Origin: Bacteroidia bacterium
GTDB lineage: Bacteria > Bacteroidota > Bacteroidia > NS11-12g > UBA9320
NCBI GenBank assembly: GCA_013042025.1
Contig: JABDQY010000279.1
Coordinates: 1-5,774, forward strand
Reading direction: 5' to 3'
DNA: 5,774 bases
In this document: positions 1-4,752 of the stretch, one piece after another
Layout: every line of letters begins with the position of its first letter
Numbering within the stretch: position 1 is the first letter of the stretch
Notes under the pieces: model-generated
The model's database searches: none
What the model was told of the DNA's origin: nothing
What the model saw: only the letters and a program-made list of their open reading frames with translations
Position numbers and translations under genes: made by a program

Positions 1-96
1 GCAGAGACATCTGATGATTACAACGCTCAACTCAAGTTTCTCTCTTTAACCAGTTTAGGAATCGTATTTTTATTTGCACTTCGGTTTTATCTTTAA
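1..96 (+). CDS. menA: C-terminal end of a probable 1,4-dihydroxy-2-naphthoate prenyltransferase (MenA), 5' partial
   Basis: The frame is open from base 1 and gives 31 residues before TAA at 94-96. The tail has a short polar stretch (DDYNAQLK) followed by a hydrophobic segment ending in RFYL, which fits the last transmembrane helix of a polytopic membrane protein. MenA, an integral membrane UbiA-family enzyme, attaches the polyprenyl chain to 1,4-dihydroxy-2-naphthoate in menaquinone synthesis, and its C-terminus commonly looks like this. The main support is context: the stop codon abuts the ATG of menC, another menaquinone gene, and menA-menC neighbours are common in Bacteroidota. No catalytic motif lies within the window, so another membrane protein cannot be excluded. 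The identity is an inference. Confidence 0.55.
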   Translation, partial: AETSDDYNAQLKFLSLTSLGIVFLFALRFYL

Positions 97-1113
97 ATGT
101 TAACCTTCGACATAAAACCGTATGAATTGGTTTTTAACAAGCCAGCAAAGACTTCAAGAAATGTTTTTGAAGTTCGGAAGGTGTTCGTTGTTAGTCTGTT
201 TGATTCTACAAATGGTAGAAAAGGAATAGGAGAGGCCGCTCCTCTGTCTTTATTGAGTATAGATGATATACCCAATTACGAAGAAATTCTTAAGGAAAAG
301 GCGACCTTATTTTGCTCAAATCAAGATTTCAATGAACTGGAGTTAGATCGATTCCCAAGTATTCGTTTCGGATTGGAGACGGCTTTCTTAGATTTAAAAT
401 CAACCGAAGGAAGACTATTTGAGACACCATTTACAAAAGGAGATGCAGTAATTCCAATTAACGGTTTGGTGTGGATGAATGATACTGAAAGGATGTATCA
501 AGAGGCCTTACAAAAAATAGATGCTGGATTTAAGGTAATTAAGTTTAAGGTTGGGGCTCAAGATTTTGATGATGAGTGCAGAATGCTTGAAAGAATAAGA
601 TCACATTATTCTGCTTTTAAGATTACCATAAGATTAGATGCCAATGGAGCCTTTAAACCAGATGAAGCAGCCGAACAACTAAAGGAACTCAAGCGATTTG
701 AGATACACAGTATAGAGCAACCCATTGCAAAAGACAATTGGGACGAAATGGAAGAATTATGTTACGAGCGGATTATTGATGTTGCACTAGACGAAGAATT
801 GATAGGGGTTTCAGTGGAAAAGCACGGTTACCAATTGCTTAATCATCTAAAACCACAATACATAATTTTAAAACCAAACTTGCTGGGTGGATTATCAAAA
901 TCAGATGAATGGATAAGTCTTGCAAATAACCTCAACATCAAATGGTGGGCTACATCGGCATTGGAAGGCAATATTGGATTAAGTGCAATTGCACAGTGGG
1001 TTAGTAAGTATGAAACCCAATTACATCAAGGTTTAGGCACGGGTTCCTTATTTAAAAATAACTTCAAAAGTCCACTTCAGCTTGAAAAAGGGGTAATGTC
1101 CTTTAAAGTGTAG
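97..1113 (+). CDS. menC: o-Succinylbenzoate synthase (MenC), enolase superfamily
   Basis: MenC dehydrates 2-succinyl-6-hydroxy-2,4-cyclohexadiene-1-carboxylate to o-succinylbenzoate in the cytosolic part of menaquinone synthesis. The 338-residue length is normal for the family. Residues 1 to about 115 form the N-terminal capping domain, with the GEAAPL loop at 45-50. The barrel domain carries every expected catalytic element: the KxK pair K149/K151 in IKFKVG, metal ligands D181 (RLDANG), E207 (IEQPI) and D232 (ALDEE), and the second catalytic lysine K259 (ILKPN). The ATSALEGNIG segment (285-294) is typical of OSBS enzymes rather than of dipeptide epimerases or muconate enzymes. The ATG directly follows the TAA of the preceding probable menA (TAAATG, zero spacing), so the two are very likely co-transcribed and translationally coupled. 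No Shine-Dalgarno sequence is visible. Some OSBS-family enzymes are promiscuous N-acylamino acid racemases, but the menA context favours menaquinone synthesis. Confidence 0.93.
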   Translation: MLTFDIKPYELVFNKPAKTSRNVFEVRKVFVVSLFDSTNGRKGIGEAAPLSLLSIDDIPNYEEILKEKATLFCSNQDFNELELDRFPSIRFGLETAFLDLKSTEGRLFETPFTKGDAVIPINGLVWMNDTERMYQEALQKIDAGFKVIKFKVGAQDFDDECRMLERIRSHYSAFKITIRLDANGAFKPDEAAEQLKELKRFEIHSIEQPIAKDNWDEMEELCYERIIDVALDEELIGVSVEKHGYQLLNHLKPQYIILKPNLLGGLSKSDEWISLANNLNIKWWATSALEGNIGLSAIAQWVSKYETQLHQGLGTGSLFKNNFKSPLQLEKGVMSFKV

Positions 1114-1121
1114 CATCGTGT

Positions 1122-1160
1122 AATAAACGTGTACGTAAATACACACACATTTATTGTTTT
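1122..1160 (+). terminator. Possible intrinsic terminator after menC
   Basis: Eight bases after the menC stop, AATAAACGTGT (1122-1132) can pair with ACACATTTATT (1145-1155) apart from one C-A mismatch, with a loop of about 12 bases. The 3' arm is followed by GTTTT (1156-1160). A competing inner hairpin, GTGTA (1129-1133) with TACAC (1140-1144), is also possible. The stem is AT-rich and the T-run is short, so this is a weak candidate. Its position, between the menC end and the promoter-like region for the next gene, fits. Confidence 0.35.
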
Positions 1161-1188
1161 ACATCAAAAAAATTAAATAAAACTGACA

Positions 1189-1214
1189 TTGGCACGGATT
1201 TTTCCTTAAATTTG
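1189..1214 (+). promoter_or_regulatory. Bacteroidota-type (primary sigma) promoter candidate upstream of the T9SS-domain gene
   Basis: TAAATTTG at 1207-1214 matches the Bacteroidota -7 consensus TAnnTTTG exactly. A TTG at 1189-1191 could serve as the -33 element, although the 15-base gap is somewhat shorter than usual. The expected transcription start is at about 1219-1224, immediately before the GTG start at 1225, so the mRNA would be nearly leaderless. This region overlaps a sigma-54-like element. Confidence 0.5.
1190..1205 (+). promoter_or_regulatory. Sigma-54-like -24/-12 element overlapping the primary promoter
   Basis: TGGCACG at 1190-1196 is a perfect match to the sigma-54 -24 element. 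After the canonical four-base spacer (1197-1200) comes TTTCC at 1201-1205 in place of TTGCA/T, so the -12 GC is only half preserved (C1204 is kept, G is replaced by T). Predicted initiation is near 1215, giving a leader of about 10 bases before the GTG at 1225. Sigma-54 is widespread in Bacteroidota, but no activator site or rpoN can be seen here. A chance match is quite possible. Confidence 0.35.
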
Positions 1215-1224
1215 TTATAACTAC

Positions 1225-1536
1225 GTGAAAAGATTTTTACAAATAGCGTTTTTAACTTTATTCATTTCTACAGCAGCATTTGCAACTGGAGATGTAAAAT
1301 TGGGTCAGAATTATCCAAATCCTGCCAATGAAAAAACGTATGTTGAAGTTCAGTTTTCTTCACCTCAAGCAACACTTACAATCTCTAATATTTTGGGGAA
1401 AACGCTTGAAGTTAAAACCTTACCAAATTCAGGGACTTTCGTTGTTGATGTAACGAATCTTCCAACTGGAATTTACTTTTATACGTTAGAAGCGGACGGG
1501 GAAAAGGTTACAAAGAAAATGACCGTTAAAAACTAA
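1225..1536 (+). CDS. Small secreted protein consisting of a signal peptide and a T9SS type A sorting domain
   Basis: The 103-residue protein starts with GTG at 1225. An in-frame TAA lies just upstream at 1207-1209 and no alternative ATG occurs until residue 99. The start is supported by a classic signal peptide: MKR, a hydrophobic core at 4-19, and an AFA cleavage site after residue 20. Only about five residues separate this from the Por secretion C-terminal domain: LGQNYPNPAN (26-35), LTISNILGK (51-59), LPTGIYFYTLEADG (79-92) and the basic VTKKM tail (95-99). These are the hallmarks of type A sorting domains that send proteins through the type IX secretion system after Sec export. Normally such a domain, of about 75 residues, sits at the end of a much larger cargo and is removed by the sortase PorU. 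Here there is no cargo. It could be a secreted Ig-like mini-protein, a remnant of a larger gene, or a decoy for the secretion machinery. The targeting is well supported; the function is unknown. Confidence 0.85.
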   Translation: MKRFLQIAFLTLFISTAAFATGDVKLGQNYPNPANEKTYVEVQFSSPQATLTISNILGKTLEVKTLPNSGTFVVDVTNLPTGIYFYTLEADGEKVTKKMTVKN

Positions 1537-1554
1537 AATCATTTAAATTTTCTT

Positions 1555-1600
1555 GCAAACATTTTTGATTGGTGGCGTTTGCTATCCTTGTAGTTTTTTT
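1555..1600 (+). terminator. Candidate terminator between convergent genes
   Basis: In the 62-base gap between the ends of the T9SS-domain gene and mgtE, GCAAAC (1555-1560) can pair perfectly with GTTTGC (1577-1582) around a 16-base loop. A run of seven T (1594-1600) follows 11 bases later on the plus strand. The long loop and the distance to the T-run make this weak. It would serve the plus-strand gene better than mgtE, whose side has no T-run directly after the stem. Confidence 0.35.
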
Positions 1601-2954
1601 ATCCTAAAATCAGAGATCCTATTAGGAAATAGAGAAACAATCCGAGCAAATCATTACTAGTAGTAATAAATGGTCCTGTTGCTATTGCGGCATCAATTTT
1701 TAACCTATCCAATATTAACGGAACTATGGTGCCAACCACTGCTGCTAATAAAATAACAGTTAGCAGAGCAAGACTAACAGTCATCATTATTTCTTTTGAA
1801 TTACCAGATATGAAACCGTAACCCATCAACAATAGCGAGCAAACTAGGCCGTTTAAAATTGCAACTGCAAGCTCTTTACCTAACTTGCCATATATCTTTT
1901 TACTATCTATGGAGTTATTGGCCAAACCTTGAACCATAATGGATGATGATTGTACTCCTACATTACCTGCCATAGCCATTATCAGCGGCATGAACAGAGC
2001 AAGTTGAACGTATTTCTGAAGTTCAGCTTCAAAATTTCCAATAACCAATGAACTAGCAATACCACCCGCAAGTCCTACTATTAGCCAAGGTAAACGTGCT
2101 CGCGTATTCAACCAAATAGAATCCGTACTTTCTACACTTTCAGATATACCAGATAGCATTTGATAATCTTTCTCCGCTTCATCTTTTACATAATCAAGCA
2201 CGTCATCAAACGTAATGGTACCTACTAACCGACCAAACGCATCAACTATTGGTAGAGCAACCAAGTCATACTTCTGCATGGTTGAAGCTACCTCTTCACC
2301 ACTTGCATAGGTGTTCTCAGATATTACATTGTCACGATAAATCTTCTCTACTTGTGTACTCTCTGGTGAGAGTAAAATCTTCTTTAACGAAACCAATCCA
2401 ACCAATTCCTCATAATCATCTACCACGTAAGCTGTAAATACGTTTGAAACATCTTCTGCTTGCTTTCGTATCTCTTCGGTACATTGTTTTACTGTCCAAT
2501 GTAGCTTTACTCGAATTAGTTCTTTTGCCATAAGAGACCCTGCCGTGTTTTCTGGAAACTTTAAAAGAGATGCAATATTTTTACTGTGCTCCTTATCTGT
2601 TAATTTTCGGAGAATTTCCTTACTCTTTTCAGATTCGATGGAGTTGAGAATGTCAGCTGCATCATCTGAATCCATTAAGGCAAAAAAGGTATTAGCAATG
2701 TCGTCACTGGAATACCCGCGTAAGAACTTAAGTTTTACTTCTGGTTCTAATTCTGTTAAAACATCTACCCGCTTTTGGTCATCAAGTAAAGAAGCTAAAT
2801 AAACTGCCTGATCTAAATTCAAATCATCAAAAATCTCAGCAATGTCTTGAGGGAAGAGTTTTTCTAAAATAGGAGAAAGATCTTCCATTTGCTCATTGTC
2901 AATGTGACTAGTTAGCTCTTCAATAAACTCTTTTGTAATCTCAATTGCTGACAT
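1599..2954 (-). CDS. mgtE: Magnesium transporter MgtE
   Basis: MgtE is a homodimeric inner-membrane Mg2+ channel gated by cytosolic Mg2+. The 451-residue length is typical. An N-terminal superhelical MgtE_N domain spans roughly residues 20-135 and is rich in acidic residues. Residue 134 begins the PENTAGSLM segment leading into two CBS domains (about 140-200 and 205-262). A connecting helix leads to a transmembrane domain with about five helices (288-306, 317-344, 362-384, 390-415 and 426-450). The pore region shows PLIMAMAGNVGVQSSS (323-338), a variant of the family's GGNxGxQ motif with Ala at the first Gly, and TGPFITTSND (426-435), whose D435 corresponds to the conserved ion-selecting aspartate. 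The ATG at 2954 overlaps the end of rsmA by 14 bases, so it is the last gene of an lpxK-rsmA-mgtE unit and has no leader that could hold an M-box riboswitch. Regulation is probably by the CBS/N-domain Mg2+ sensor. Confidence 0.95.
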   Translation of the reverse strand: MSAIEITKEFIEELTSHIDNEQMEDLSPILEKLFPQDIAEIFDDLNLDQAVYLASLLDDQKRVDVLTELEPEVKLKFLRGYSSDDIANTFFALMDSDDAADILNSIESEKSKEILRKLTDKEHSKNIASLLKFPENTAGSLMAKELIRVKLHWTVKQCTEEIRKQAEDVSNVFTAYVVDDYEELVGLVSLKKILLSPESTQVEKIYRDNVISENTYASGEEVASTMQKYDLVALPIVDAFGRLVGTITFDDVLDYVKDEAEKDYQMLSGISESVESTDSIWLNTRARLPWLIVGLAGGIASSLVIGNFEAELQKYVQLALFMPLIMAMAGNVGVQSSSIMVQGLANNSIDSKKIYGKLGKELAVAILNGLVCSLLLMGYGFISGNSKEIMMTVSLALLTVILLAAVVGTIVPLILDRLKIDAAIATGPFITTSNDLLGLFLYFLIGSLILG

Positions 2955-3705
2955 GCTGCTCTATGAATAAACTTAATTCTTCAAATTGTAGATAGGATAA
3001 ATTCTCAGGTCGCAAGGTAGCAAATTGATGTGTATTAATAATGTCTTTTGGAAGAATACTAGATAAACTATTTGAAAGCGTTTTTCTACGTTGTCCAAAT
3101 GCTGTCTTAACAACTCGTTTTAATAATACCATATCACATTTAGGCTTGTGCTCACTTCTTTCCGCCTTAACTACTATGCTATTAACCTTTGGTGGAGGAT
3201 TAAATGCTCCTGGAGGTAATTTCATTACCGTTTCAATTTTGTAGTAAAAAGGAATAAGTACACTTAGAATTCCATAGTCTTTTTTGTCCTTTGGTTGTGC
3301 TACTAGACGAATACCCATTTCCAATTGAAACATACCAACCCAATTGGTAATCAAATCTGAGTGTTCAATTATTTTAAAGACAATTTGACTAGAAATATTA
3401 TATGGGAAATTACCAATTAGACTAAATGGCGTCGTGAAATATTGGGTTAAATCAACTTTTAAGAAATCTGCTTTGATTAATTGTATATCCTTAAACTTTT
3501 TCTCTAAATACTCCACTGCTTCAAGATCAATTTCTACTGCTTGAAAGCTTTTGCAATTATGCACCATGAACTGGGTTATGATACCCATTCCAGGACCAAT
3601 TTCCAAGACATCTTTCGATGTAAGATCTCCTAAGGCATTTACAATTGTTCTTGCCGTTTCATCACTCGTTAGAAAGTGTTGTCCAAAGTGTTTTTTAGCT
3701 TTCAA
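2941..3705 (-). CDS. rsmA: 16S rRNA (adenine(1518)-N6/adenine(1519)-N6)-dimethyltransferase RsmA (KsgA)
   Basis: RsmA uses S-adenosylmethionine to dimethylate two adjacent adenines in the 3'-terminal helix 45 loop of 16S rRNA, a late small-subunit assembly step. The 254-residue protein begins with the family signature KAKKHFGQHFL (2-12). It then shows SAM motif I EIGPGMG (35-41), acidic E58 (VEID), D80 (KADF), the catalytic motif GNFPYN (98-103, the Bacteroidota form of NLPYN), LPPGAFNPPPKV (163-174) and the C-terminal FGQRRKTL (203-210). The segment QLEMGIR (127-133) departs from the common QKEVAxR. The start is TTG at 3705: the upstream in-frame codon at 3721-3723 is a stop and the next Met is residue 40, past the SAM loop. 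The start overlaps the lpxK end by 11 bases and the gene's end overlaps the mgtE start by 14 bases, so translational coupling is likely. Loss of this enzyme gives kasugamycin resistance in other bacteria. Confidence 0.95.
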   Translation of the reverse strand: MKAKKHFGQHFLTSDETARTIVNALGDLTSKDVLEIGPGMGIITQFMVHNCKSFQAVEIDLEAVEYLEKKFKDIQLIKADFLKVDLTQYFTTPFSLIGNFPYNISSQIVFKIIEHSDLITNWVGMFQLEMGIRLVAQPKDKKDYGILSVLIPFYYKIETVMKLPPGAFNPPPKVNSIVVKAERSEHKPKCDMVLLKRVVKTAFGQRRKTLSNSLSSILPKDIINTHQFATLRPENLSYLQFEELSLFIEQHVSN

Positions 3706-4651
3706 TTTTGATTTTGTCTTTTAACCACATCATGAAGTCTTCGTTTCCTTCAATTTCATTTTCAATGGTAATGAATAGAATCTCTTCGCTTCCAGCAAGA
3801 TTCTTTATTTTAATAAAATCCTTTTCAGTACATATTAGCTGAGCACCTTTAGCGTCTTTTATTAATGACTCAATATCAGTAAGTTTAAAACTGTAGTGAT
3901 CGCGAAATCCTTTAAAACCGATAAGATTATAGTTTTGACTAAGGTACTCTTGAAACAAAGTGTTGTTTGCCAATCCACTAAAACCAAATACCTCTCCTTG
4001 GACAACAGGTTTGGTATATAGAATCTTAGAATAAAATGTTGGAAGGTTAACTACGGAATATTCCTGATAAGAATCAGGACATTTTGTATAGATTAGTGCA
4101 TCAGCTCTATTTATTTCTTTTCTGCATTCTCTTAATCGACCAATTGGCATTATCCAATCTTTGAAGTATGGATTTGAATACTCTGAAAGAATAAGATTGA
4201 TACTCGGTTTTATTGCACGATGTTGAAAAGCATCGTCTAAAAGTATTAAATTGGTGTTTGGTTTTTCTGATAATATTTGAATTACTCCATCCACTCGTTT
4301 TTCACAAACAGCGACATTTATTTCTGGATACTTTAATTTAATTTGAAGAGGTTCATCTCCAGTTTCGCTAAAACTATCTTCAGGTTGGACCCATTTAAAT
4401 CCTGTAGTTTTCCTCCCATATCCTCTACTCAATACAACTATATTATAGTCAGGTTGAAGATGTTTGATAAGATGTTCTACCATAGGTGTTTTACCAGATC
4501 CTCCAACCGCTAAATTTCCAACAGATATTATAGGAACATCAAACTCAGTTGACTTAAAGATATTTTTATCATAGAACCAATTTCGCAAAGATGTGATGCA
4601 CCAAAATATGATTGCAAAGGGGAAAAGTAATATCTTCAAGAAAGTGTTCAA
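3695..4651 (-). CDS. lpxK: Tetraacyldisaccharide 4'-kinase (LpxK)
   Basis: LpxK phosphorylates the 4' position of the tetraacyl-disaccharide-1-phosphate precursor to give lipid IVA on the cytosolic face of the inner membrane, so the cell has lipopolysaccharide. The 318-residue length is within the family range. An N-terminal hydrophobic anchor (about 4-22) is followed by the P-loop GNLAVGGSGKTP (45-56), LSRGYGR (74-80), GDEPLQ (98-103), the Walker-B-like LLDDAFQHR (137-145), MPIGRLRE (168-175), DHYSF (251-255) and CTEKDFIKIK (274-283). Ala for Gly in DDxFQHR is, as I recall, common in Bacteroidota. The start is TTG at 4651, the first plausible initiator after an in-frame TAG at 4679-4681. The resulting N-terminus (NTFLKILLFPFA) agrees with relatives, but the exact start is less certain than the identity. 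It is the first gene of the minus-strand cluster and is divergent from the Nif3-family gene. Its final 11 bases overlap rsmA. Confidence 0.94.
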   Translation of the reverse strand: MNTFLKILLFPFAIIFWCITSLRNWFYDKNIFKSTEFDVPIISVGNLAVGGSGKTPMVEHLIKHLQPDYNIVVLSRGYGRKTTGFKWVQPEDSFSETGDEPLQIKLKYPEINVAVCEKRVDGVIQILSEKPNTNLILLDDAFQHRAIKPSINLILSEYSNPYFKDWIMPIGRLRECRKEINRADALIYTKCPDSYQEYSVVNLPTFYSKILYTKPVVQGEVFGFSGLANNTLFQEYLSQNYNLIGFKGFRDHYSFKLTDIESLIKDAKGAQLICTEKDFIKIKNLAGSEEILFITIENEIEGNEDFMMWLKDKIKIES

Positions 4652-4656
4652 GAGTG

Positions 4657-4664
4657 CAAAGAAA
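4657..4664 (-). promoter_or_regulatory. Weak -7-like box directly upstream of lpxK
   Basis: On the minus strand TTTCTTTG (4664 to 4657) differs from TAnnTTTG at one defined position and ends five bases before the TTG start of lpxK. It sits in a pyrimidine-rich tract, where such matches arise easily, and I see no clear -33 element. No better lpxK promoter was found in the divergent region. Confidence 0.2.
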
Positions 4665-4682
4665 AGAAAAAGGGTTTGCTAT

Positions 4683-4692
4683 TTAAGCTTAA
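4683..4692. repeat. Perfect 10-base palindrome TTAAGCTTAA in the divergent region
   Basis: TTAAGCTTAA is a perfect palindrome in the 101-base space between lpxK and the Nif3-family gene, 32 bases upstream of the lpxK start. It could be a small protein-binding site, but a palindrome of this length can occur by chance in AT-rich DNA. Confidence 0.25.
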
Positions 4693-4723
4693 CCTAATTT
4701 ACCCGGTTTTGGCACCTCCAACT

Positions 4724-4746
4724 AAGTTAGTCCAAATTCCTAACTT
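4724..4746. repeat. 7-base inverted repeat AAGTTAG-N9-CTAACTT, candidate operator
   Basis: AAGTTAG (4724-4730) and CTAACTT (4740-4746) are perfect inverted copies separated by nine bases. The right arm overlaps the -7-like box TAACTTTG (4741-4748) and ends six bases before the ATG of the Nif3-family gene. The geometry suits an operator for a dimeric regulator, or a 5' hairpin if transcription starts further upstream. The left arm is itself part of a smaller palindrome, CTAAGTTAG (4722-4730). No regulator can be named. Confidence 0.4.
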
Positions 4747-4748
4747 TG
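4741..4748 (+). promoter_or_regulatory. -7 promoter box four bases before the Nif3-family start codon
   Basis: TAACTTTG matches the Bacteroidota consensus TAnnTTTG exactly. Only four bases (4749-4752) separate it from the ATG at 4753, so initiation at the usual distance would produce a leaderless mRNA. There is no good -33 TTG at the expected distance. The nearest upstream TTG, at 4709-4711, is 29 bases away, which weakens the call. Confidence 0.4.
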
Positions 4749-4752
4749 CCTG

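Noticed and set aside
93..275. Minus-strand open frame of 60 codons opposite the start of menC
   Set aside because: It lies entirely antisense to a gene with complete catalytic motifs, and its translation shows no recognisable family, signal peptide or domain.
1141..1149. Short ACACACACA run as a possible microsatellite
   Set aside because: It has only about four dinucleotide units, lies outside any gene, and is better explained as part of the possible menC terminator stem.
2249..2437. Plus-strand open frame of 62 codons inside mgtE
   Set aside because: It is antisense to the CBS domains of mgtE. Its composition (Ser/His/Leu-rich) is typical of a shadow frame, with no promoter or family signature.
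2545..2802. Plus-strand open frame of 85 codons inside mgtE
   Set aside because: It is antisense to the MgtE_N region. Its low-complexity Ser/Lys/Phe content reflects the complementary codons of an acidic helical domain.
2941..2954. Possible M-box Mg2+ riboswitch ahead of mgtE
   Set aside because: The mgtE start overlaps the end of rsmA, so there is no untranslated leader in which a riboswitch could fold.
3041..3244. Plus-strand open frame of 67 codons inside rsmA
   Set aside because: It is antisense to the conserved C-terminal half of RsmA, and nothing in its translation suggests a real protein.
4709..4724. Second TTGGCAC, resembling a sigma-54 -24 element, in the lpxK/Nif3 divergent region
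   Set aside because: At the required spacing the -12 position reads ACTAA (TA in place of GC), so it does not form a sigma-54 promoter.
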